Assembly (NCBI RefSeq): GCF_026151205.1
Contig: NC_087077.1
Coordinates: 5,084,001-5,148,000, forward strand
DNA: 64,000 bases
Reading direction: 5' to 3'
From: Bolinopsis microptera
Lineage: Eukaryota; Ctenophora; Tentaculata; Lobata; Bolinopsidae
Both the position numbers and the translations under genes were made by a program. Below the pieces are notes generated by a model. It searched no databases and was not told the origin of the DNA. It saw nothing but the letters and a program-made list of their open reading frames with translations. The number at the start of each line of letters is the position of its first letter. The first letter of the stretch is position 1. Shown here in pieces: positions 55,398 to 64,000 of the stretch.

Positions 55398-57224
55398 ATC
55401 AAGGATACTGTGAATATGTCAGAGAGAGTATAACTGTTTTGGACTTTATGTTGTAGAAAGAGATTGAATATTTTTGCTCGGATTATTTGTTGTTTGAAAT
55501 GTCAATTTGGTTAAACAATAACTTTTTAACGTCATTTGTAATAAACTTTTAACTTTAAATGTGTGTGTATATATTAGTATTGTTAGAATTACCAACTTTG
55601 TAACGAGTCATTTTTACATTTTTAACCTTTCAGAGACTTTTAACATGCACGAGGTGTTTGTATTTAACAATCTTTTAAACATTTGTAACTCTTTACACGT
55701 ATATTAATTTTGTGTTTTTATGTTCTAGAGAAGTTTCTCGAACAGAAGTTTTGGGAAGGATATTTTGACAATTTTTTGTCGTTAGTTCATATTTTTTACT
55801 GAGAATGTAGTAAGTTGGGAATGTTTGATGAAAAGTTAGTGAATCCCATTTTTAGGAACCAGTCTATCCTTTCTTTTCTTTTCTCTTAGTCTGGTAACTG
55901 AACTTTGGTTGTATTTGCTAAATTTTCAACAATTTTGGGAGAAAGATAGATTAGTTAGCGAATTTAGACGTGTGTACCAGCTTTAGCGCTCCTTTTCTTT
56001 GTGTTGTAGCGCACGGTCACATTTGTCAGTTGATTTGCTAAATTTTCTATTACATGGTGTAGAGATAATAAGGATTAATAGATACAATTTAAAGTACATT
56101 TTGTACGTGACATGTGTAATAAAATTACCGCTAACAGAATATTTCAGATTCCTACTTCTAAAAATCTAACATTTCAGATTCAAACTTACTTTTCAGAAAG
56201 ACGATCCTTTCTCAAAGACATCAATGTGTTTACCTGATATTACTTTATTAACTTGCATCTTCTGTAGGAAGTGTTAACAGCTAGGAGCAGCTTGCTCAGC
56301 GTGAGTTTTTTGGTTTTATAAGAATGCTGTCGTTTCGATCAACATGCTTTTACATGTTCTTCACTGATCCCGAGCCTTTAGGGACTCAGTTTGAACCTGT
56401 TTTTAAACGACAGAATTCATGTATTTTACGTTTTAGAACTGTTTAGTACAGTGGTGTGTGTCAATGATTTGTTAGTGACTCATTATTGACTCTCTAGAGG
56501 TTGTGTTTAAAGCTTGAATAGCTCCTAATATTTAGTTTTAGTACGCAGTTTTTCTGTCATCACGATAACTCGATACAGAAATCTCTAAAGATCACACTTG
56601 ATTACAGTGTTGGACGGGTATTTTTTTGTGCACCTGTCAGTCTTAGAACGATGTTTCAATTCCGTTCATAGAAAAGAGATTTTCGTATTAAGAACTTTGA
56701 TAGTTAATTAGCTAATAGTTAGACTGTATTAATTCTATCGGACGTTTTGTACAAGTATTATATCTCTCAGATCTCACGCTCAGCGTGGAAGGCCAGGCAG
56801 TCATTTTAGCCACTATTTTACACTGTTTTACAGCGGATGTTTTTCCCGCGTTAACAGAGATTTAATCCACTTGTACCACGTGACTCGCCGAATATGGAAT
56901 AATCGTTAACTGCTTTTTTAGTTATCTGCTTTTATGACAGTGGACATGACACGTATTAAATTAGAAATATTTCAGATTGAGCCGCGCAATTTTTCTCAAA
57001 ACTCATAGAAAGTATTTTTAGCGCGCACAACACGTTTTTGTGCAGCGTGCGGGACTAGAATATTATTAACTTAACATTTTTCTAGAGTTTATCTCCTAAT
57101 TTAACTCGGATAGTCGGATATCTATTTTTTAACAAAGAAAGTATAGGGAGCTATGACTTTAAGATTGTAAAAGTCATGAGTTAAATTATTAGTAAGTACT
57201 TTTTCTTTTTTAAAGTAGGGGGAA
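55398..57224 (+). other. Non-coding internal region of the Copia-like element
   Basis: About 1.8 kb of AT-rich sequence between the gag-protease stop and the 3' LTR where RT/RNase H would be expected. I find no RT motif or long ORF on either strand. It ends in the polypurine tract TAGGGGGAA at about 57216-57224. Confidence 0.75.
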
Positions 57225-58058
57225 TGTTAGAATCTTAATTCTATTTGTAGCTTGTTTTTGTACTTACTTATTACTAACCCTGTATCTCACTTTAGCAAAG
57301 GTTTAGTTCCAGTGAATGTATATACAGTGTTGGGGTAAAGGGACTCCAGAAGGCAGACAAGGCTCGACTCCAGACTCTAGTTGAAGTAACAGAAGAGAGA
57401 GGAGTGTCCAGTGTTTAGTTGACTCCAGACTCTAGCGAAGCAGAAGGGAGAGGAGTGACGTTGTCGACTCCAGACTCTAGCGTAGCAGAAGGGAGAGGAG
57501 TGACGTTGTTTTAGTGATCCCACAGATTCCAGTCGACAGATACTATCTGTGTTCTGTGACGTGGAAAGAGTGGTAAGTAGTTTATAGTTATAGTTTAGTA
57601 GTTTAGTCTAGGAGTTCCCGCTTCCTCTTTCACTTTCATTTATAGTTTCACGTGGATTACCTTTCACTTTACTCACGGTAGTTTTCCCCCAGGGTTTTGT
57701 TTTATAGTTATCAGTTCCAGTTTTACTTGAAGTCCTCATCATTCAGAAGTCCCTCATATAGTAAGAAGAACATCATCATCAGGAGTAGTAGTTTTAATTT
57801 AATAGTAGTTTAATCTAATAGTAAAAAAGACATTGTTTAGTTTAGTATTGAAATGTGTTTTAACTATTAGTCAGAGCAGAGTAGTGTGAGTTACTGAGTC
57901 ACACCATATCAATCATTCACTATTTAGGAGAGTACATTGTAGAGTAACAAGGTTACTTTTGACACAAGATTTGTATAACCTCTTTATTCATCTAATTTGT
58001 ATTTATAATAATTGAGTATTATTTGTTATTTAATTAACCCAAGAACAGGGTTCCAACA
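57225..58058 (+). repeat. 3' LTR of the Copia-like element
   Basis: 834 bp, TGTTAGAATC to TTCCAACA, the uninterrupted version of the 5' LTR. The ACTAT target duplication follows. Confidence 0.93.
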
Positions 58059-58533
58059 ACTATATCCACCCAAGTTGACGTCTGTCACGTCTGCAGAAAC
58101 ACTTTATCACTGCAGCAGTCAAACCTGGAAGCAGAAACAGCACTCATTTCATCACAACTAGAACCCTTAGCCAATTGTTGCAAGCTCATTAAGGATATTG
58201 ACTTTGTTCAATTCAGTAACAGAATTGACACACTTGGCCAATTTGACCAACGCCTTAAGCACCTCCTCCTAAAAGACCAGCCCTGGAAATCCTTAGACTC
58301 AGATATAAAGCTCCTTTCAGACCAGTTGGCCACTACCCTGGATAAATCACCCACACCACCACTCAACACCACAATTGAAAACCTCACAACTGCCTTACAA
58401 ACTCATGACAAGACTTTCCACTCACTCACCAACCAACTAAATGAACTCAAACAGCAAGTCACATCCCTATCATCAGACATGACCACCTCACCAACATCAG
58501 ATCAATCTGACAAGCTCCTTGAACGGGTGTCAC

Positions 58534-58726
58534 TGTCGGCCTGTGTTCCGAGGCAATGATACTCCACTGGGTATAGTAAAAGAGTGTTCAAAGGATTAAC
58601 ACAAGCACATGTAGTTAACAATATATCCTGAGAGATAACAAAGTTAAGGTAACAGTATATAAGCCAAAGGTCCTATAATATAAACTAAAGGTGTAATATA
58701 TAGGACTGGAAATATATAGCCTGACA
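58534..58726 (-). repeat. 3' LTR of the Gypsy element
   Basis: 193 bp, identical to 63235-63427, with TG...CA ends. Confidence 0.95.
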
Positions 58727-59064
58727 TTACTCTCCCCTTTAAAAAAATCTACCTCCCTTCAAAGTGAATGCATAAAAACTTTATAAGATCCTATAAGTGC
58801 TCAATATTTATATGAAATAGATATAATAAAGTCTCCCAGGATTAAATTCTCAAATATTGTCAAATAAATTAAAAAATACAAATAACCCATGCGCATGGGA
58901 ATTCAATAGTCAAAATAACTTATTTATAAAAATTGACATAAAATTAGCAAATTCGTAGAAAAATATAAATTTCAATGATAAATCTGTTTTATCTTTCCAT
59001 TCAATAATAAAATTGTATCCTTTCAATAACATATTCAAGTTTATAAATTTATAAATTGTGTGAC

Positions 59065-62000
59065 CTATAACTGGTTGATTAGTCTAGTTGGGGGCCTGAC
59101 TACCCTCCCTGATCTGGTGGTTGTAGTTGTTGAGGGTTCTGTAGGTGGGGATGATGGTGCCGGCTGTGGAGCTGATGGGGCAAATACTGCACTCGTTGGC
59201 ATGTTGAAAACATTGTTCGCAAATTGTTGCCGATCTATCAGTGGTAAGTTACGCTGAGGGAGGCTGTTATCAACATAAACTTTTCCTGCTGGTGCCTGAG
59301 GGTTTTGTACCGGAACTGAGCTACCCATAACCATAGAGGCATCCTGCTTCGTGCCTGCAGGCTGAATCTGGTCGTGATGAACTACCTTGGATTTGCCGGA
59401 AACGAAGTTTACAATTCCCCAGCAGTTTTTTCCAATCTTCTTGGAGATCTGGAAAATTTCATCCCATATTGGATTCATCTTGGGATATTCACCATGGTTT
59501 CTTTTTAGAAGAACCCAGTCCCCGACCTGGTATTCGTTGACGTTATTAGTCTTGTTAGCCTGTTTCTGATAGCTTAGTCGAGACTCCTGCTTGTTGAGAG
59601 GGATGTTTTGCCTAACCAACCGTGTGTCTTGAGCTTCTTTTTGATTAACACCCAACCTATTGTCGATTGGCAAGTTTGCTGACACTCCGTAAGCAGCCTC
59701 GAAAGGAGAGAATTTCGAAGATTTGTTTTGAGTGTTATTAAACATCAATATAGCTTCTGGCAGGAGCTCATCCCATTGAGTAATAGGGATGCCTCTAGAT
59801 AGACACATAGATCGCAAAATTGTTTTGAGGGACCCAATAGCTCTTTCTGCACTGCCATTACCAGCTGGATGATATGCAGAAGATCGGAGCTTTTTGATTG
59901 CAAATTCTTCACACAGTTGTCTAACTTTGGTGCCATCGACATTACTTCCCTGATCTGATTGCAGTAATTTAGGAAGCCCATAGTAGCTGAACCATCTGCA
60001 CCATAATGCGTCCACGACTGTCTCAGCCCGTGCATTAGGTAAAGCTATTGCTGTCATCAGCTTGGTAAATATATCTGTCACCAAAAGAAAGCTTCCGTTG
60101 CCTCTCCTGGACACAGGCATGGATGCTAGATCCATAGAAATCATCTCGAAGATCTTCTCAACCTCTCTATGATCCTGCACTGGTGCTTTAGGCTTAGGTC
60201 CATGTTTGCACTGTGTGCATGTTCTACACTTGGAAACAAACGACTCCACTTGTTTTCTCATACCCCTCCAATAGAACCTTTCAGATAGCATCAGGCAGGT
60301 ATTATCGATTCCTGGGTGGCCTTGTCCGTGGTATTCTTGGATGATCTTTGGGGCAATTCCCTGAGGTACAATGACTCGGGAGCCTTTGCATAGTAGGTTA
60401 TTAGAGACTTTCAGGTTCAAGAATTTCCTGAATAAGCCTTTATCCACGATCTTGTCCTGACGGAGTGATTCTATTGCTTCAGCAATATCTTTGTCTCTCA
60501 TCTGAGCCTCTCGGAGCAGATTCTCCCCTAACACAAACACTGAAGGGTCTTCTGATGGGGCATCACTCCCCATTATTCTGCTCAAGTAATCTGCTTCCTG
60601 GTTGTCCGCTCCCTTCAAGTACTTGATGCAGTAATCAAGATTCTCTAACTCTAATATCCAACGGCCGATTTTCCCTCTGGGATCTTTCTGTCTATGAATG
60701 TTCCTCAGTGGCTCATGATCCGAATAGAACGTGATCTTTTCATAGCAAAAAGCTTTCCACTTTCTGCTAGCACTTATGATACCATAAAGTTCTCGCTCTG
60801 TAGCGGACCAGTTCTTTGTATTCTTCTGGTTAAGGGTCTCGGAGTGATAACCAATGGGTTTGAACGAACCATCCCCATCATACTGCCCAAGCACACTCCC
60901 CACTGCAATCTTAGAAGCATCTGTTCTTATCACAAATGGCTTAGACCAATCTGGTATGAACAGCGAAAGAGCAGCATGAAAGGTGGTCTTTAACTTGTTA
61001 AATGCAGCTTGTTCTTGACTTGTCCAAACAAACGGGACCTTTGACGATGTTAAGCGATTCAACGGGGAACATATCACAGAGTACCCATCAATAAATCTGC
61101 GATTATAATTGGCTAAGCCCAAGAAGCTTTGTAACTCTTTCCTTGTAGTGGGAGCCGGGAATTCTTTAATCTTAGCCATGTTTTTGGTTCCTGGTTTCAG
61201 GGTTTTCCCATCTATCCTGAATCCTAAAAATTGGATCTCTTGGTACGCAAACTCACACTTGTCCTTTCTCAGTGACATGTTGTTGCTCTCCAGCACCTGC
61301 AGCAGGATCTCAAGGGTATTGATATGTTCTTCCATGGATGTGGAGCACACAATCAGGTTGTCAACATACGCATCTAGGCCGGTTGCACCCTTTTCCTTGC
61401 ACTCCTCTACAATCTTGTCCATACACCTCTGAAACGTTGCCTGTGCATTCTTCAATCCAAACGGCATTCTCTTAAACTGATACTTTCCCCGGGGTATACT
61501 GAATGCTGTTTTGTGACGATGACTATCAGAGATTGGCACTGTCCAGTAGCCACTTGCCAAATCCAGCTGAGAAAAGAGGGTACACCCAAAGGCCTCATCT
61601 ACTAGCTCCTCAACAGTGGGCAAAGGGTAAGTATCCTGCACCGTGTTACGATTAACCATTCTGAAATCGACAACAAATCGTTTTGAATTGTCATCCTTCG
61701 AGACCAGTAGGGGATTACTGTTGAAAGGTGAGGAAGATGGTTCTATGATATCATGTTCTATCATTTCTGTGACCTGTGTGTCAATCTCCTTTGACCATTT
61801 TGCTGGAATTCTCCTTATTTTGCTCCTAATTGGGCGGTCATCGATACTCTTTATCTCGTGTGTGGTAGCAGAACTGCACCTGGGTGCTCTTGGATTTTTA
61901 GCAAACACCTCTGGGAAACTTTCCAAAATACTGCAGAGTTTCTCTCTTGCCCCAGATGGCAAGTTCGGGTTAATGTCATGTCCTCCCTTGTCAGCATTTA

Positions 62001-62364
62001 GAAAGAATATCCATTTCTCTCCCAAACGAACCTTTGAATTCTTCCAATCAAACTCAGTGCTGGAAAATTGACTTAAGAAATCTCTACCCAAGATAACCAT
62101 TTCTTGGTTGGTACTAAGGTTGGTTTCATGCAGCCATACCCTGTAGTTCTGGCTTTTGTCAGAGGAGAATCTTATGTTGTATTGTGTCTTCGGACCAATC
62201 GACTGTCTGCCCCCAATCCCCTGCACGGAAGTACTGCTCCCATTTTCAATCAGCACTTTATTAGTAGAAATGATAGAGATTTCTGCCCCACTATCTACAA
62301 GAAACTGTCTAGGATGCCAGCTCTCACCTAACTCAATCTGTCCTTCAACTTTGCTGTCATATAG
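59065..62364 (-). CDS. pol: Gypsy Pol (protease, RT, RNase H, integrase)
   Basis: Read from the codon after the Gag stop: about 1099 residues, expressed by readthrough (no suitable own ATG). Domains in order: protease (FLVDSGAEISI); RT (LDLASGYWTVPIS, KTAFSIPRGKYQFKRMPFGL, then YVDNLIV where YxDD is expected); RNase H (VIRTDASKIAVG, ATERELYGII, YSDHEPL); integrase zinc finger (YHGQGHPGID...CRTCTQC). The integrase DDE residues lie in SMDLASMP, LQSDQGSN and NGSAERAIG. A C-terminal GPY/F-like region has GDWVLLKR and HHDQIQPAG, and a Pro/Thr-rich tail ends the protein. The RT motif carries Asn in place of the second Asp, which may weaken or abolish activity. Everything else looks intact. Confidence 0.92.
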   Translation of the reverse strand, partial: LYDSKVEGQIELGESWHPRQFLVDSGAEISIISTNKVLIENGSSTSVQGIGGRQSIGPKTQYNIRFSSDKSQNYRVWLHETNLSTNQEMVILGRDFLSQFSSTEFDWKNSKVRLGEKWIFFLNADKGGHDINPNLPSGAREKLCSILESFPEVFAKNPRAPRCSSATTHEIKSIDDRPIRSKIRRIPAKWSKEIDTQVTEMIEHDIIEPSSSPFNSNPLLVSKDDNSKRFVVDFRMVNRNTVQDTYPLPTVEELVDEAFGCTLFSQLDLASGYWTVPISDSHRHKTAFSIPRGKYQFKRMPFGLKNAQATFQRCMDKIVEECKEKGATGLDAYVDNLIVCSTSMEEHINTLEILLQVLESNNMSLRKDKCEFAYQEIQFLGFRIDGKTLKPGTKNMAKIKEFPAPTTRKELQSFLGLANYNRRFIDGYSVICSPLNRLTSSKVPFVWTSQEQAAFNKLKTTFHAALSLFIPDWSKPFVIRTDASKIAVGSVLGQYDGDGSFKPIGYHSETLNQKNTKNWSATERELYGIISASRKWKAFCYEKITFYSDHEPLRNIHRQKDPRGKIGRWILELENLDYCIKYLKGADNQEADYLSRIMGSDAPSEDPSVFVLGENLLREAQMRDKDIAEAIESLRQDKIVDKGLFRKFLNLKVSNNLLCKGSRVIVPQGIAPKIIQEYHGQGHPGIDNTCLMLSERFYWRGMRKQVESFVSKCRTCTQCKHGPKPKAPVQDHREVEKIFEMISMDLASMPVSRRGNGSFLLVTDIFTKLMTAIALPNARAETVVDALWCRWFSYYGLPKLLQSDQGSNVDGTKVRQLCEEFAIKKLRSSAYHPAGNGSAERAIGSLKTILRSMCLSRGIPITQWDELLPEAILMFNNTQNKSSKFSPFEAAYGVSANLPIDNRLGVNQKEAQDTRLVRQNIPLNKQESRLSYQKQANKTNNVNEYQVGDWVLLKRNHGEYPKMNPIWDEIFQISKKIGKNCWGIVNFVSGKSKVVHHDQIQPAGTKQDASMVMGSSVPVQNPQAPAGKVYVDNSLPQRNLPLIDRQQFANNVFNMPTSAVFAPSAPQPAPSSPPTEPSTTTTTRSGRVVRPPTRLINQL

Positions 62365-63219
62365 TCATCTTCTGTCATGGTTGTTCCGCTTTGGAGGGAA
62401 CTTCTTATTCCTAGAGGTTCTCTTGGAGGGGCAACTCTCCTCATCGTGTCCTTTTCCACCACAACAGCTACAGACTCTTTGATAACATGTTGCTTTAAGG
62501 TGACCTGTCTTCTTACAGATATCACATATTGGTCTGTCTTTTTTTTCAAACTTACGATCTGACTGGACAGCATACATTTCAGTATCCTCCTCATCTGTCA
62601 CTTCTAACCGTGAACGAAGCTGATCCACCTCCTTCAGTAACTCCCGAGCCCATTGAGGTACCTGCTCTTCTTGCTCTACCGGGAACGCAAATGTTTCACT
62701 AGTCGAAGCCTCTGAACTTGCTGAATTCTTTTGAAGCTTTTCCATACAGTCTTTGAAAAAGCTGGCTACACCGGCTGCATCTAGTTCGCTTTTGATTTTA
62801 TCTTTCTTACACTCAAACAGCTTCTTCCCCCCGGGTACGTTTGTCAGAAACCGCATGATGAAGACATCAGATGGGATCTTAGCACGCCTGGCTAACTCGT
62901 CCAGTTGGAAGAAATAAGACCGTATCCCATCCATCGAAGTATTAACCGGCAGCAAGTTGAAAAATGTCATGCTTTCGGTGAACTGACATGGTGGGCCATC
63001 AATGAGATCTTCAAGGAACTTAAAAGCTGTTTTCACATCTTCCTCTTCTGATGCGGTGAATGCGAGCTGCTTCTCTCCCTCAGTCCGGTGAATATAAACT
63101 GGTAAACATGCAAGCTGCTGTTCAGGTTTAAGGGTTGCTGTAGCCGCTAAGAAAACCTTCTGAAACTGTGCGATTTTCTGGCCTTTAGCCAGATGAGGAA
63201 TTTCAATTGCTGTAATCAT
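62365..63219 (-). CDS. gag: Gypsy Gag
   Basis: 284 residues. The ATG at 63219 is only 15 nt from the 5' LTR. Capsid-like helical region (IAQFQKVFLAATATLKPEQQ; SMDGIRSYFFQLDELARRAK; FIMRFLTNVPGG), a coiled-coil-prone stretch (ARELLKEVDQLRSRLE), and two CCHC zinc knuckles: CDICKKTGHLKATC and CSCCGGKGHDEESC. It ends in a basic tail (KRTSRNKKFPPKRNNHDRR). The stop is TGA followed by CTA and the same frame continues into protease. Confidence 0.92.
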   Translation of the reverse strand: MITAIEIPHLAKGQKIAQFQKVFLAATATLKPEQQLACLPVYIHRTEGEKQLAFTASEEEDVKTAFKFLEDLIDGPPCQFTESMTFFNLLPVNTSMDGIRSYFFQLDELARRAKIPSDVFIMRFLTNVPGGKKLFECKKDKIKSELDAAGVASFFKDCMEKLQKNSASSEASTSETFAFPVEQEEQVPQWARELLKEVDQLRSRLEVTDEEDTEMYAVQSDRKFEKKDRPICDICKKTGHLKATCYQRVCSCCGGKGHDEESCPSKRTSRNKKFPPKRNNHDRR

Positions 63220-63234
63220 TCTTTGAGGATATAA

Positions 63235-63427
63235 TGTCGGCCTGTGTTCCGAGGCAATGATACTCCACTGGGTATAGTAAAAGAGTGTTCAAAGGATTAA
63301 CACAAGCACATGTAGTTAACAATATATCCTGAGAGATAACAAAGTTAAGGTAACAGTATATAAGCCAAAGGTCCTATAATATAAACTAAAGGTGTAATAT
63401 ATAGGACTGGAAATATATAGCCTGACA
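63235..63427 (-). repeat. 5' LTR of the Gypsy element
   Basis: 193 bp. On the minus strand it holds a TATA-like TTATATA about 32 nt upstream of AGGATATATTG, the probable RNA start. The LTR ends CCGACA, directly followed by TTATATCCTCAAAG instead of a TGG-type tRNA site. Confidence 0.93.
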
Positions 63428-64000
63428 TCACAAGAGCTCAGAGAGGTATGCAAGCAGGAGCTGAAGCAATCAACAGCAAATCTGCAGCATTCCTCAGAGC
63501 ATCCACTGACCATCCCTGGATTACAAGAGCTCAACACCCAGGTTGTAACCCAGCTGCCCCCACACAGTCGCCCGCCTGTCTCTAAACACACTCTCGATTT
63601 TATTGATGAGGAGACAGAGAAGGATCTCATAGAACTGCTTGATTCTCGCACATCTGAGTTCAAGAATGAGAATGGACGATCTGTTCTGGCTTTTGGAGAA
63701 AGATATCACTACACTGGCACAAAATCATCACCCTCATCAGACCAACTGCCAGACCAACTCCAATCACTCATAACACAACTGAACAATGATCATCCAAACT
63801 CTCCACCTGTCAACAGCATTCTCATCAATCGGTATGATGGTCACTTAAGCTTCCTTCCACAACACTCAGACAACGAACCCCTCATTCACCCTGACTCATC
63901 AGTACACACACTTTCACTAGGTCACCATTGCACAGTCACTTTCACCAAGACTGGCACCACAGAACCCTATCACAACCAGTCTTGTCCACCACGATCACTA

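Larger units (their letters stand above)
52059..58058 (+). mobile_element. Copia-like LTR retrotransposon without integrase or RT
   Basis: TG...CA LTRs: 52059-53255 (1197 bp, including a 363-bp SINE) and 57225-58058 (834 bp). They are flanked by a perfect 5-bp duplication ACTAT (52054-52058 and 58059-58063). Outside the SINE I see one difference between the LTRs (TATTTAAGAG against TATTTAGGAG), so insertion is recent. TGGTAGCAGG just after the 5' LTR is a plausible primer-binding site, and AGTAGGGGGAA before the 3' LTR is the polypurine tract. The only ORF is gag-protease; integrase and RT are absent, so it must move using enzymes from a relative. Confidence 0.92.
58534..63427 (-). mobile_element. 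Full-length Gypsy-type LTR retrotransposon
   Basis: 4894 bp with 193-bp LTRs (58534-58726 and 63235-63427) that I read as identical, and a 4-bp target duplication TCAC (58530-58533 and 63428-63431). On the minus strand the order is 5' LTR, Gag with two zinc knuckles, protease, RT, RNase H, integrase, polypurine tract (AAAGGGGAGAG just before 58726), 3' LTR. Gag and pol share one frame separated by a single TGA. Identical LTRs and intact frames mean very recent insertion. Confidence 0.95.
51676..64000 (+). pseudogene. PHD-finger/AlkB-dioxygenase ORF, broken by two LTR retrotransposons (runs off the window)
   Basis: Host segments are 51676-52058, 58064-58533 and 63432-64000. Skipping the inserted elements and one copy of each target duplication, the frame is continuous with no stop to the window edge: about 127, 157 and 190 codons. 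Segment 1 has a Ser/Lys-rich start and a PHD-type zinc finger (CPC, LDCAKC, WHANC, WPCPFC). Segment 2 is polar and predicted coiled coil, with a further CHVC pair. Segment 3 has an AlkB-type double-stranded beta-helix start (RSVLAFGERYHYTG, INRYDG) with the iron-binding HxD in LPQHSDNEPLIHPDSS and TLSLG. The distal His and the Arg motifs would lie beyond 64000. PHD fingers are known in ORF1 proteins of CR1-type LINEs, so this is probably a retroelement ORF. A host gene remains possible. It cannot make a full protein now. Confidence 0.75.

Noticed and set aside
59060-62482. Plus-strand ORFs across 59060-62482
   Set aside because: Antisense shadows of the Gypsy gag-pol frame.

Overview
This is animal nuclear DNA. 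It is AT-rich and full of minisatellites and transposons. Genes are split by GT-AG introns, and a few short genes have a single coding exon. Intron-rich domestic genes, single-exon rhodopsin-type GPCRs, a peptide-hormone precursor, an OGFOD3 orthologue and very young LTR retrotransposons suggest an invertebrate, perhaps an early-branching one such as a cnidarian or placozoan. The sequence alone does not fix the phylum.

Left part (1-19 kb). A minus-strand gene homologous to OGFOD3, a membrane-anchored 2-oxoglutarate/Fe(II) dioxygenase, runs from about 18.97 kb to 3.46 kb. Seven consecutive exon junctions keep phase. Its last intron (3626-14992, 11.4 kb) holds four further genes: a plus-strand secreted peptide precursor (7342-8156) with a CRE-plus-TATA promoter, a minus-strand GPCR (10694-11737) whose leader contains a 46-bp-arm hairpin, and a tandem pair of secreted six-cysteine proteins (12114-12488 and 13217-13600).

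Middle part (20.9-38.6 kb). One minus-strand gene encodes a single-pass immunoglobulin-superfamily receptor. Seventeen exons were joined by phase, plus two probable N-terminal exons. One of its 3' splice sites lies inside a 53-bp minisatellite, so ten near-identical splice acceptors are stacked in front of one Ig exon. Its last intron holds a 0.8-kb decamer satellite. One exon seems to carry a frameshift.

38.6-50 kb is mostly non-coding: MITE-like elements, poly-G tracts and short repeats, with one plus-strand GPCR at 46399-47505.

Right part (50-64 kb) is a nest of transposons. A long ORF encoding a PHD finger and, at the window's right edge, an AlkB-type dioxygenase domain begins at 51676. 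It probably belongs to a non-LTR retroelement. It is split by two LTR retrotransposons. The first (52059-58058, plus strand, TSD ACTAT) is a Copia-like element with gag and protease only, and a SINE sits in its 5' LTR. The second (58534-63427, minus strand, identical LTRs, TSD TCAC) is a full-length Gypsy element. Its gag and pol are separated only by an in-frame UGA-CUA stop, and it has an apparent self-priming site instead of a tRNA primer site. With the two insertions set aside, the PHD/AlkB frame is open to the window edge, so the damage is very recent.
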